Below are positions 9,162 through 16,886 of a stretch of 25,826 nucleotides of DNA, one piece after another (the stretch's first letter is position 1; every line of letters starts with the position of its first letter). The translations under genes and the position numbers were made by a program. The notes under the pieces were generated by a model. The model was not told the DNA's origin. It worked only from the letters and a program-made list of their open reading frames with translations, and searched no databases. This DNA comes from an uncultured Gemmatimonadota bacterium (lineage in GTDB: Bacteria > Gemmatimonadota > Gemmatimonadetes > Gemmatimonadales > GWC2-71-9). The stretch lies in the NCBI GenBank assembly GCA_937961295.1, contig CALGOK010000216.1, positions 1 through 25,826 on the forward strand, in the 5' to 3' direction.

Positions 9162-9971
9162 TCACGGCTCCAGGTGGCGCGCGAAGAACGCGTCGATGTC
9201 GCTCCACGCCTGCGCGGTGGATGGCGTGTCGTGGCCCCGGCGTCCTGGCTTGAGGAAGCCGTGCCCGGTGCCGGGGTAGGAGTCGGCGGTGAACGGCTTG
9301 CCCATCGCCGCCATCATCCCGGCGACCAGTGGCAACTGGTTGTTGACCCGCCCGTCGTTCTCGCCGTAGACGCCGAGCACCGGCGCGCGCACGGTGCGCA
9401 GCATGGCGGTGTCGGCCACGGGGCCGTAGCACACCACGGCGGCGTCGACGTCGGGATTGTGCGCGGCATAGGTCCACACCGTCGCGCCGCCCCAGCAGAA
9501 GCCGATGATGCCGACAGAGCCGGCTTCCGAGGCCGGCAGGGCGCTGACGTAGGCGAACGTGGCGTCGAGGTCGCGACGGACCTCGTCGGCACCGAGGCCG
9601 CTCACGGCCTGGCGCGCCGTTTCGCCGACCGCAGCCGTCGAGCCGTGCTTGGCGGAGAGCAGGTCGGGCGCGATCGCGACGTAGCCATTGGCGGCGAACC
9701 GGTCGGCCACCGTCGGCTCCCATTCGGTGAGGCCGAAGATCTCGTGGATGACGATGATCGCGGGTGCGGTGCCTTGCCGCTCCGGGTACGCCACGTAGGC
9801 CTGCACCGTGTCGCCCTCCGCGTTGGCGTAGCGCACCCATTCGCCATGCGTGGTGACGGCGTCGCGCGGCGGCCCGTCGTCTCCCCGCAGCCAGTCGGCG
9901 AGGAAGAGCCCGGCGCCGGTGCCGATGAGCAGCAGTCCGAGTGCGACGAGAACCTTGGCTGGGCGCGGCAT
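9162..9971 (-). CDS. Membrane-anchored dienelactone hydrolase family protein
   Basis: The 269-residue alpha/beta-hydrolase has an N-terminal membrane helix (about 6-26), which suggests it is held on the outer face of the inner membrane or secreted. The dienelactone-hydrolase triad is complete: Cys159 in GFCWGG, Asp206 in YGENDGRV and His237 in GTGHGF. Glu77 in IVIHEIFGL is the conserved glutamate that primes the cysteine. True dienelactone hydrolases lack an anchor and work in the cytosol on chloroaromatic intermediates; exported relatives have unknown ester or lactone substrates. GGGAGGT lies 4 bases upstream of the ATG at 9971, which decides this start over one at 10007. It converges closely on the amidohydrolase and diverges from the BTAD gene. 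The family is secure; the substrate is unknown. Confidence 0.9.
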   Translation of the reverse strand: MPRPAKVLVALGLLLIGTGAGLFLADWLRGDDGPPRDAVTTHGEWVRYANAEGDTVQAYVAYPERQGTAPAIIVIHEIFGLTEWEPTVADRFAANGYVAIAPDLLSAKHGSTAAVGETARQAVSGLGADEVRRDLDATFAYVSALPASEAGSVGIIGFCWGGATVWTYAAHNPDVDAAVVCYGPVADTAMLRTVRAPVLGVYGENDGRVNNQLPLVAGMMAAMGKPFTADSYPGTGHGFLKPGRRGHDTPSTAQAWSDIDAFFARHLEP

Positions 9972-10093
9972 GGGACCTCCCGGGAACGGGATGCATGGCG
10001 GAGGCACGGGGACGGAGCGGCTACCCCCGAACCGGAAAGATAGGTCCGGTCTCGTGCTGGCCGGCCGGCGTCAGGTGTCGTATCGTACCCATA

Positions 10094-10114
10094 CTCCCGA
10101 TTCCCGAGTCCCGA
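10094..10114 (+). repeat. Three-unit heptamer array just before the BTAD gene start
   Basis: Three 7-base units of NTCCCGA (ctcccga, ttcccga, gtcccga) end 4 bases before the GTG at 10119. They are the same family as the array before hutU and have the same orientation relative to the downstream gene. No Shine-Dalgarno is present between the repeat and the start. Confidence 0.7.
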
Positions 10115-10118
10115 TGGC

Positions 10119-10943
10119 GTGAACCCGACCGACGTCGCGCTCCAGCCCCGCTTTCGCCTGTACCTGCTCGGCGGAACCTCGGTGATCGGCCCCGAGGGGC
10201 CGGTCGGCGCCGTGGCCGCCGACGAGCGGCTGATCGCGCTGCTCTCGCTGCTCGCCACGGCCCCCGGACCATCGGCGACGGTCGAGGCGATTGCGGTGAC
10301 GCTGCGACCGGACGTGACGCCGGTCGAGGCGATCGCCGCGCTGCGGAGCGACGTGGAGCGGCTCGCCGAGGCGCTCGGCGAGGACGTGGTGCGCCCCACC
10401 GCCTCGGGGCTCACCCTCGACCCCGACCTGATCTGGTGCGATGTGGGCGCGTACCGCGACCATCTCGGGCGCGGCGACCGTTTGGCGGCAGCGGCGGACT
10501 ATCAGGGGCCGTTCCTCGACCGGTTCCATCTCCCCGGTGCCGCGGCGTTCAATCAATGGATGCATGCGGAGCGGGCGGAGTTCGCGAGCGCGTTTCGCGA
10601 CATTGCTGCCGGGCTCGCCGACGAGGCGATGGCCGGACGCGACGGCCAGGCGGGGGCGCGATGGTGGACGCGCCTGGTCGACGCCGATCCGTGGAACCCG
10701 CGCGCGGCGCGGCAGGCGATGTCCGGATTCGAGGCGATGGGCGAGTCCGCGGCGGCGATCGCCGTGGCCGAGGAGTTCCTGGGGCGGACGGCAGAGCGGC
10801 TCGGCCGCGAACCGGATCCCGACATCGCCGCAAACCTCGAGCGACTGCGCGCTGCACCGCCGGCGCGACCTCGCCGCACCGGAATGGTCGCGGCGGCGCT
10901 GCTCGTCGCGGTGGCGATCCTCCTGGCGTGGCTGTTCTGGTAG
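10119..10943 (+). CDS. BTAD-type (SARP-like) transcriptional regulator with C-terminal membrane anchor
   Basis: The 274-residue protein starts with an OmpR-like winged-helix region (about 11-105; RFRLYLLGGTSVIGPEG, then a helix/wing segment ending VVRPTASGLTLD). A bacterial transcriptional activator domain of TPR-like helices follows (about 106-248; typical phrases are YQGPFLDRFHLPGAAAFNQW and AARQAMSGFEAMGESAAAIA). It ends in a single hydrophobic helix (255-274) with RPRR before it, so it is probably tail-anchored with the DNA-binding part in the cytosol. In related bacteria a sensor region often follows the helix; here nothing does. The start is a GTG, because the nearby ATG at 10114 stops after two codons. 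The Ser/Thr kinase starting at 11396 has the matching membrane-sensor architecture, but a partnership is inference. Confidence 0.8.
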   Translation: MNPTDVALQPRFRLYLLGGTSVIGPEGPVGAVAADERLIALLSLLATAPGPSATVEAIAVTLRPDVTPVEAIAALRSDVERLAEALGEDVVRPTASGLTLDPDLIWCDVGAYRDHLGRGDRLAAAADYQGPFLDRFHLPGAAAFNQWMHAERAEFASAFRDIAAGLADEAMAGRDGQAGARWWTRLVDADPWNPRAARQAMSGFEAMGESAAAIAVAEEFLGRTAERLGREPDPDIAANLERLRAAPPARPRRTGMVAAALLVAVAILLAWLFW

Positions 10944-11048
10944 CTCCCGGGACACTGGGGTTTTTCCTAGTGGACATCGGCACGGTACCCTGTCATCGTC
11001 CAAGCGCCGCCGTCGTTCCAGGCGGGGTCAACCGACAGGCGAGGATCC

Positions 11049-11276
11049 GTGATCGACGAACCACTGGTGTTCGAGGTGCGCGGCAGGACGGTCGTGGTGG
11101 AGTCGTCTGCCGCCGGCTGGCGCGCGCATGTGCGCGAGCAGCACCCCGACCGGGACACCACGCACGACATCCGGATTCCCGCCTGGATCCGCGCCGACGA
11201 ACTTCCCCGGTTCCTCTCCAGCCTGTTCGAGCCGGAGGGCCGGCACGGCTCCGCGGAGGTCCGCCGGGTCTGGTGA
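11049..11276 (+). CDS. Small uncharacterised protein (75 aa)
   Basis: I do not recognise a named family with certainty. The 75-residue product begins with beta strands (LVFEVRGRTVVVESSAAGW), then has an acidic/basic turn (EQHPDRDTTHDIRIP) and a helix (ADELPRFLSSLFEPEG), ending SAEVRRVW. There is no signal peptide or membrane segment. The compact strand-helix pattern and codon use like the neighbours suggest a real gene. GAGGA lies 3 bases before the GTG start, a short but usable spacing. It sits 105 bases after the BTAD gene and 119 bases before the kinase, all on the plus strand; no function can be read from this. Confidence 0.6.
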   Translation: MIDEPLVFEVRGRTVVVESSAAGWRAHVREQHPDRDTTHDIRIPAWIRADELPRFLSSLFEPEGRHGSAEVRRVW

Positions 11277-11335
11277 GCTGCCACGGCCCGGCGGGGTCCG
11301 GGCACCTGCGGCTGGTCCGGCCGGGCAGGAGTCGG

Positions 11336-11349
11336 TAGAATCCGGGGAT
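11336..11349 (+). promoter_or_regulatory. Candidate promoter box TAGAATCCGGGGAT upstream of the kinase
   Basis: The 14 bases are identical to 23978-23991 before the DUF305 gene, both on the plus strand upstream of a plus-strand gene. TAGAAT resembles a -10 box. No good -35 is seen, so the promoter reading rests on the duplicated sequence and its position. Confidence 0.4.
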
Positions 11350-11388
11350 CCCGCGCAGCCGTGCGGGCCTTCCTGCGACAATCCCCGG
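11342..11388 (+). promoter_or_regulatory. Possible leader hairpin before the kinase gene
   Basis: CCGGGGAT at 11342-11349 can pair with ATCCCCGG at 11381-11388. The second arm adjoins the GGGGTG that would serve as the kinase ribosome site, so folding could limit translation. The 8-base stem with a 31-base loop is only a modest structure. Confidence 0.3.
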
Positions 11389-11395
11389 GGTGCCA

Positions 11396-13921
11396 ATGAG
11401 CGACATCCTGACCCGCATTGCTGCGGCGCTCGCCGACAGGTACGCTGTCGAGCGGGAGCTGGGCGCGGGCGGGATGGCCACCGTGTTCCTGGCCCGGGAC
11501 ATCCGGCACGATCGCGAGGTCGCGATCAAGGTGCTGCACCCCGACCTGGGCGCCAGCATCGGCGGCGAGCGCTTCGAGCGCGAGATCCGGGTCGCCGGCC
11601 GCCTGCAGCATCCCCACATCCTTGGCATGTACGACTCGGGGGCCGCCGACGGGCTGCTCTACTACGTCATGCCGTTCGTCAAGGGCGAGTCGCTGCGCGA
11701 CCGGATCGACCGCGAGGGGCAGCTTCCGCTCGACGATGCGCTGCAGATCGCGCTCGAGGTGGCCGACGCACTGGGGCACGCGCACGAGCAGAACATCGTC
11801 CATCGCGACATCAAGCCGGAGAACATCCTGCTGCAGGGTGGCCACGCGCTGGTCGCCGACTTCGGCATCGCCCGCGCGGCGGAAGAGGGCCAGAAGCTCA
11901 CCCAGACGGGCATGAGCCTCGGCACGCCCGCCTACATGGCACCCGAGCAGGGGATGGGCGAGAAGGTCGGCCCGACCGCCGACATCTACGCGCTCGGCTG
12001 CGTGCTGTTCGAGATGCTGGCCGGTGAGCCGCCATTCAGCGGCAAGACCTCGTCGGCGATCCTCGCCAAGCACGTGATGGAGCAGGTGCCGTCGCTCCGG
12101 ATCATCCGGCAATCGGTGCCCGAGGAGATCGAGCTCGCGATCTTTGCCGCGCTCGGCAAGTCGCCCGCCGACCGGCCGCAGACCTGCGCCGCGTTCGCGG
12201 AGATGCTGGTGGCGGTGCCGAGCGGGCACACCTCGACCCGGCTGATGACGATGCGGCACACCGCCGCGCGCCGCACCGGGATGCACACCAGCGCGTTCGG
12301 GATCACCGCGCCCGCTCCGGTCCCGCTGTGGCGACGGCCGCTGGTCATCGCCTCGATCGTGGCCGTGGTGCTGGTCGGCGCGGTGGCCGCCTGGCTGGCC
12401 ACCCGAGGGGGACCGACGCTGGCCGCCGTCGGCGGGCTCGATGCGCGGCGGATCGCGGTGCTGTACTTCGAGGACCGCTCATCGGGCGACTCGCTGGCCG
12501 ACCTCGCCGACGGTCTCACCGAGTCGCTGATCGACGCGCTCGGCCAGGTGCCGGAGTTGACCGTGGTCTCGCGTGCCGGTGTCGAGCGCTGGCGTGACGC
12601 GGCCGGCGTGGGCGCGGACAGCATCGCGCGGGCGCTCGACGTGGGCACCATCGTGCGCGGCACGGTGGAACCGCGCGGCGACCGGGTGCGCGTGGCGGTG
12701 CGGCTGGTCGACGGCAACAGCGGCGCCGACCTGGGCGACACGCGCACGCTCGAACTGGCGGCGAGCGACCTCACCGGGCTGCGCGACTCCACCGCCCAGG
12801 AGGTCGCCACCATCATCCGCGAGCAGCTGGGGCAGCAGGTGCGCCTGGCCAGCACGCGGCAGGGAACCGGCAACACCGAGGCGTGGCTGCTGCTGCAGCG
12901 CGCCGAGCGGCTGCGCCGCAATGCGGCCGCGGCGCCGCCGGCCGAGGCGGTGGCGATGCTGTCGCGGGCAGACACCATGCTGGCGAATGCCGAGCAGCTC
13001 GACGGTGACTGGGTCGATCCGGTCACGGCGCGTGCCGCGATCGCCTATGACGAGTCCCGCAAGGCGGGCCTCGACCCGATCGAGGCGCGCGGGGCGATCG
13101 CGCGCGGGATGGAGCACGCGGAGCGCGCCCTCGCGATGGACCCGCGCGACCCGGAGGCGCTCGAGGTGCGCGGCAACCTGCGCTATTGGAGCTGGCTGCT
13201 GGGGCTCGAACCGGACCCCGCGCGGGCGACCGCGCTCATCAACGCGGCCCGGGCCGACTACCAGCAATCGCAGACGGCGGGTGCGTACGCCTCGCTGTCG
13301 CACCTGCTGTACAACGTGTCCGATGCCGGCTTGAGCGACATCGTCATCGCCGCCCAGCGCGCTTACGAGAAGGATGCGTTCCTGTCCAACGCGGAGACGA
13401 TCCTCGCGCGGCTCTTCCTGGCCACCTACGAGCAGGAGCAGTGGGTGCAGGCGGAACGGTGGTGCGGCGAGATGCAGCGGCGATTCCCCTCGAGCTTCCA
13501 GGCGCCGAGGTGCCAGCTGTTCCTGCTCAGCTCGCGGGCCCGCGAGCCGGACGTGGCGCTGGCGTGGCGGCTGGCCGACTCGACCGCGGCGCTGGCGCCG
13601 GAGTCTCGCCGGGAGTTCCAGCGCCTCAACAGCGACCTCCTCGTCGCGGCGGTGCTGGCCAAGGCCGGACAGGGCGACAGCGCGCGCGCCGTGGTGGTCC
13701 GGTCGCGCGGCACCCCCGCAATCGATCCGAGCGCCGACCTGGCGCAGTTCGCGGCGTTCGTCCATGTGCTGCTCAGCGACACGACGGAGGCGATCGCGGA
13801 TCTCCGGACCTACCTCGCGGCGACACCGCGACGGCGGGAGGCGCTCGCGGCCGACGCGGGATGGTGGTACCGGCCGATCAAGGACACGCCGGAGTTCCGC
13901 GCGCTGGTCGGGGGAAGCTGA
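11396..13921 (+). CDS. Receptor-like Ser/Thr protein kinase with TolB-like and TPR sensor region
   Basis: The 841-residue protein combines a cytosolic Hanks-type kinase with an external sensor. Kinase motifs are complete: glycine loop GAGGMATV (23-30), K45 in VAIKVL, HRDIKPEN (137-143), DFG (155-157), activation segment TGMSLGTPAYMAPEQ (171-185). A single membrane helix lies at about 314-335. Outside it, about 350-480 resembles the TolB N-terminal/FlgO-like domain often fused to adenylate cyclases and kinases (RIAVLYFEDRSSGDSLADLA, LTVVSRAGVERW, DVGTIVRGTVEPRGDRVRV). The rest (about 490-841) is helical with TPR-like repeats. ATG at 11396 is preferred over GTG at 11390 because GGGGTG fits as its ribosome site. 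Targets are unknown; the lipoprotein that follows is a candidate functional neighbour. Confidence 0.93.
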   Translation: MSDILTRIAAALADRYAVERELGAGGMATVFLARDIRHDREVAIKVLHPDLGASIGGERFEREIRVAGRLQHPHILGMYDSGAADGLLYYVMPFVKGESLRDRIDREGQLPLDDALQIALEVADALGHAHEQNIVHRDIKPENILLQGGHALVADFGIARAAEEGQKLTQTGMSLGTPAYMAPEQGMGEKVGPTADIYALGCVLFEMLAGEPPFSGKTSSAILAKHVMEQVPSLRIIRQSVPEEIELAIFAALGKSPADRPQTCAAFAEMLVAVPSGHTSTRLMTMRHTAARRTGMHTSAFGITAPAPVPLWRRPLVIASIVAVVLVGAVAAWLATRGGPTLAAVGGLDARRIAVLYFEDRSSGDSLADLADGLTESLIDALGQVPELTVVSRAGVERWRDAAGVGADSIARALDVGTIVRGTVEPRGDRVRVAVRLVDGNSGADLGDTRTLELAASDLTGLRDSTAQEVATIIREQLGQQVRLASTRQGTGNTEAWLLLQRAERLRRNAAAAPPAEAVAMLSRADTMLANAEQLDGDWVDPVTARAAIAYDESRKAGLDPIEARGAIARGMEHAERALAMDPRDPEALEVRGNLRYWSWLLGLEPDPARATALINAARADYQQSQTAGAYASLSHLLYNVSDAGLSDIVIAAQRAYEKDAFLSNAETILARLFLATYEQEQWVQAERWCGEMQRRFPSSFQAPRCQLFLLSSRAREPDVALAWRLADSTAALAPESRREFQRLNSDLLVAAVLAKAGQGDSARAVVVRSRGTPAIDPSADLAQFAAFVHVLLSDTTEAIADLRTYLAATPRRREALAADAGWWYRPIKDTPEFRALVGGS

Positions 13922-14037
13922 CCAAGCTGATACGGCATTTGCACTTGCGCGGTCGCCCGGCGGGCGGTAAGTCCATGGGAATCTTCGCCGCGCGCCATTG
14001 CCGGTCGCGCCGCATCCTCCACCCCCGGGATGGCTTC

Positions 14038-15798
14038 ATGCTCCGTGCCCAACGCCTCGTACTGATCGGCGTCCTGTCACTCGTGGTCGCCTGCGGCGAC
14101 GATCCCGTCGCGCCGCGGTCCGATGCAGGGAGCGCGGCGGCGCCACCGGTCAGCCTGCACGAGGCGTGCACCGCCGATCCGGCTGAGATTCGCGCGCTGT
14201 TGAGCCAGGCCCTGTCGGGGCCGGGGCTGCCGAGCCGGAGTTCGGCGCTCGCGAAGTTCGACAACGTGGTGCGCCACGTGGCGAGGGGTGAGCTGCCGAA
14301 GGCGCAGGACAAGGTGTACACGCTGGTGGACTTCCTGCTCAAGCACCACGCACGCCGCACGTTGCAGATCAGCGAGGCGGACCTGACCCGGCTGATCAAC
14401 CAGCTCCTCTGCTTCGTCGGGCTCGGCGATCCGGTCGAGGATCCCGACAACACCTGGGTCCTCAATCCCAACGATCCGCTCACGACCCTCGTGACGGTGG
14501 ACCGGTTGTCCGGTACCCAGTTCCCGGCCAACGCCGTGAGCACGCCCACGGTGGTGACTGCCTCGCAGGCATCGCCCACTGCGCTCAACACGCTGCTCGA
14601 CAAGTACGCGTTCGTGTACGACTGGTCGCTGACGCCGAGCCAGCCCCTCAACCCCGGCGTCAAGGTCACCGTCGGCGTGTGCCCCAGCGCTGCCGCGCTG
14701 GCCAACGTGCCGGCGTCCGAACTCGACGACCTGCTCGCGCGTCTGGTGCTGGGGCACCAGCACGCGTCCTCCGGCTTCACGCCATTGGCACGGGTGCCGA
14801 TCCCGGCGCAGATGGCGCTCGGATGCGGCGATACCCAGGCCACCGCGACCGCCAGCATGGGTCGTCGCCTGCTCGACGGGCTCTCGGCGATGCTGCTGCC
14901 AGCGGTGGCGCACGCGGCCGCGGCACGCCTCGCGATTGGCGGCGTGGGCGGATCGACCAGCGAGTTTTCCGAGTTCGGGCCGGTGGACCCGCTGCTCAAG
15001 GCCACCGGCGGGGTGGGTGGCTCGACCAGCGAGTTCATCCGCTTCGGCCCGGCCGGCGCAACCTCGCTGGTCGCCGCGCTCAACGGCACGATCGACGGCA
15101 CCGTGGGCACCCAGACGCAGGGTCCCGGGCTTCCATCGGTGACGGTGCGCACGTTCCAGGGAACCGCGATTCCGGGAATCCTGGTGGCGTTCGGCACCAG
15201 TGCGCCGGCCACGTCGACCCCGGTCGGCAACGCCAGCGTGTGCGGTGGCGACACGATGACCGATGCTGCCGGCACGGCGGCGGTGAGTTGCATCGACTTC
15301 GGCACCACCGTGCAGTACCGAATCGCGTACACCAAGCTGTCGGCGGTGATGACGGTGCCGTCGGCGCTGGCCGGCAGCGACGACTTCGGCAATCCGGTGG
15401 TCACGATCGACCCCGCGTTCCAGAACTGGCTGGTCGCCTCGTACGGCCCGAGCACGCTGGTGTTCACCGCACCGCCCGCCGGGCGCACCAATGCCAACGA
15501 GAACCCGTACTTCACGAGCGAGGACATTCCCGCCCGCGTGGAGATCCGTTCGGATCTCGGCGAGGTGGTGCCACTCGCCGCTAACCAGGTGACCCTCACG
15601 CTTCCGAACGGTGGCGAGTTCATCGGCGGCGGAAGCACGCGCAGCACCAACGCGGTGGCAGGCGTTGCGACCTTCAGCGTTCGGCTCCACCCCAAGACCG
15701 GGGCGCGCTTCGGCGCAAGGGCATTCCTGAGCGATCTCGGCCTCGTGCAGGCGGCGCCAAGCAACGTGTTCGACGTGGTGGAGGATGACATCGAGTAA
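14038..15798 (+). CDS. Large Ig-like lipoprotein with duplicated GGVGGSTSEF motif
   Basis: The 586-residue product has a lipoprotein signal (MLRAQRLVLIGVLSLVVACG) with Cys19 as the lipidation site. Residues 40-300 are a mixed region with several cysteines and no family I recognise. A hydrophobic, alanine-rich stretch (282-298, LSAMLLPAVAHAAAARL) looks like a second signal-peptide core in mid-protein. It is followed by two copies of GGVGGSTSEFxxFGP (301-315 and 324-338). The C-terminal 220 residues look like bacterial Ig-like domains (LPSVTVRTFQGTAIPGILVA, TDAAGTAAVSC, ITLTLPNGGEF-type strands, TNAVAGVATFSVRL). The ATG at 14038 is chosen for the signal peptide and the GGGATGG before it. It is 116 bases after the kinase and overlaps the glycosylase gene by 14 bases. 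It is a surface protein of unknown role. Confidence 0.8.
   Translation: MLRAQRLVLIGVLSLVVACGDDPVAPRSDAGSAAAPPVSLHEACTADPAEIRALLSQALSGPGLPSRSSALAKFDNVVRHVARGELPKAQDKVYTLVDFLLKHHARRTLQISEADLTRLINQLLCFVGLGDPVEDPDNTWVLNPNDPLTTLVTVDRLSGTQFPANAVSTPTVVTASQASPTALNTLLDKYAFVYDWSLTPSQPLNPGVKVTVGVCPSAAALANVPASELDDLLARLVLGHQHASSGFTPLARVPIPAQMALGCGDTQATATASMGRRLLDGLSAMLLPAVAHAAAARLAIGGVGGSTSEFSEFGPVDPLLKATGGVGGSTSEFIRFGPAGATSLVAALNGTIDGTVGTQTQGPGLPSVTVRTFQGTAIPGILVAFGTSAPATSTPVGNASVCGGDTMTDAAGTAAVSCIDFGTTVQYRIAYTKLSAVMTVPSALAGSDDFGNPVVTIDPAFQNWLVASYGPSTLVFTAPPAGRTNANENPYFTSEDIPARVEIRSDLGEVVPLAANQVTLTLPNGGEFIGGGSTRSTNAVAGVATFSVRLHPKTGARFGARAFLSDLGLVQAAPSNVFDVVEDDIE
14938..15051 (+). repeat. Coding tandem repeat encoding GGVGGSTSEFxxFGP twice
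   Basis: Bases 14938-14982 and 15007-15051 each encode the same 15-residue pattern, with SEF or IRF as variable residues and a 24-base spacer. The copies differ mostly at silent or spacer positions, so the peptide, not the DNA, appears conserved. Confidence 0.8.
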
Positions 15799-16405
15799 TG
15801 CCACGGCGGGAGGCGGACCATCCGGGCATGGCCTCCCGTCGCTGCTCGCCGAGATCCGTGCCTGCCGGCACTGCGCCGCGGTCCTGCCATTGGGACCGCG
15901 GCCCGTGCTTCAGGCCCACGCGTCGGCGCGGATCCTGATCGCCTCGCAGGCGCCCGGTCGCCGCGTGCACCACAGCGGCATCCCCTTCGACGATCCCAGC
16001 GGTGACCGGCTGCGCGCCTGGCTCGGCGTCGGGCGCGAGCAGTTCTACGACGCGACACGGTTCGCCATCGTGCCGCTGGGGTTCTGCTTTCCGGGCAGCG
16101 GCAGGAGCGGCGACAACCCGCCGCGACCCGAATGCGCGCCGCTCTGGCGTGAGCGGTTGCTGGGCGAGCTGCCCAGCATCGCGCTCACGCTCCTGGTCGG
16201 TCGCCATGCGCAGGCGTGGCATCTTGGCGACGGGTTGTCGTCACTCACCGATGCGGTCAAGCGCTGGCGCGAACATTGGCCCGCGGTGCTGCCGCTGCCG
16301 CACCCGAGCCCGCGCAACCAGGCGTGGCTCAAGCGCCACCCGTGGTTCGAGGTGGAGGTGCTGCCGGTGCTGCAGGAGCGGGTGCGGGAACTGATGGGCC
16401 AGTGA
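15785..16405 (+). CDS. Uracil-DNA glycosylase superfamily protein with 4Fe-4S cysteine pattern
   Basis: The 206-residue protein belongs to the uracil-DNA glycosylase fold (COG1573-like). The segment ASQAPGRRVHHSGIPFDDPS (53-72) corresponds to motif A, and HPSPRNQAW near 174-182 to the C-terminal catalytic-loop motif. Cysteines C27-x2-C30 and C101-x15-C117 reproduce the spacing of iron-sulfur family 4/5 glycosylases, so a 4Fe-4S cluster is likely. Motif A differs from the classical GEAPG/acidic form, so true uracil excision is unproven. The ATG at 15785 lies inside the end of the lipoprotein gene, with GGAGG directly touching it and no spacer; translation is probably coupled to the upstream gene. 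Cytosolic DNA repair is the family role. Confidence 0.85.
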   Translation: MTSSNATAGGGPSGHGLPSLLAEIRACRHCAAVLPLGPRPVLQAHASARILIASQAPGRRVHHSGIPFDDPSGDRLRAWLGVGREQFYDATRFAIVPLGFCFPGSGRSGDNPPRPECAPLWRERLLGELPSIALTLLVGRHAQAWHLGDGLSSLTDAVKRWREHWPAVLPLPHPSPRNQAWLKRHPWFEVEVLPVLQERVRELMGQ

Positions 16406-16420
16406 GGGGGTTGGCAGCAC

Positions 16421-16774
16421 ATGCCTGCGATCAAGGTGAAGCGAGTCTACGAGGAGCCGTCGAGGTCCGACGGTTACCGGGTGCTGGTCGATCGGGTCTG
16501 GCCGCGCGGCATCTCCAAGGAGGGTGCCGCGGTGAAGGAATGGCTCAAGGAGGTCGGGCCGAGCACCGCACTGCGGAAGTGGTTCGACCACGATCCGGCG
16601 AAGTGGGACGACTTCCGGCGGCGCTACTTCGCCGAGCTCGACGCCGGGCCACCGGGGCTGGCCGACCTGCAGGCCAGGGCCCGCGCCGGCATGGTGACCC
16701 TGGTGTACTCGGCGCGGGACACCGAGCACAACCAGGCGGTGGCGCTGCGGGAGTGGCTGGAGGGGGCGGGCTGA
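16421..16774 (+). CDS. DUF488 family protein (YeaO-like)
   Basis: The 117-residue cytosolic protein fits DUF488. It begins with a strand and RVYEEPSRSDGYRVLVDRVW, carries the signature RVWPRGISKE (26-35), then EWLKEVGPSTALRKWFDHDP with the conserved HDPAKWDDFRRRY (57-69), and ends with VTLVYSARDTEHNQA followed by a helix. The function of the family is not established. It starts 15 bases after the glycosylase stop, with GAGGGGG about 10 bases before the ATG, so it is likely co-transcribed with that gene. The family assignment is firm; the biochemical role is unknown. Confidence 0.9.
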   Translation: MPAIKVKRVYEEPSRSDGYRVLVDRVWPRGISKEGAAVKEWLKEVGPSTALRKWFDHDPAKWDDFRRRYFAELDAGPPGLADLQARARAGMVTLVYSARDTEHNQAVALREWLEGAG

Positions 16775-16815
16775 CAGGGCCCATGTCGATCCCGCGACCC
16801 TTCGTTCGACGTCAG

Positions 16816-16828
16816 GGTAGGGCCTACC
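16816..16828. promoter_or_regulatory. Small palindrome GGTAGG-G-CCTACC upstream of the DGPF/ECF42 pair
   Basis: This perfect 6-base inverted repeat with one central base lies 58 bases before the DGPF-protein ATG. It overlaps TACCTT (16825-16830), a possible -10, so it could be an operator or promoter part. Nothing else supports it. Confidence 0.3.
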
Positions 16829-16886
16829 TTGGGCCGGTCAGATCGGCCGGCGGGCGGCCCCCACCCTTCAGGCAAGGAGCACGGCG

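Noticed and set aside
10955..10980. Terminator after the BTAD gene (CACTGGGG-TTTTT-CCTAGTG)
   Set aside because: The inverted repeat is imperfect and very short, and the T-run is in the loop and not after a stem.
13186..14037. Upstream in-frame extension of the large lipoprotein to 13186
   Set aside because: It lies in another frame of the kinase C-terminus, is Arg/Gly/Ala-rich without motifs, and would place the lipoprotein signal in mid-protein.
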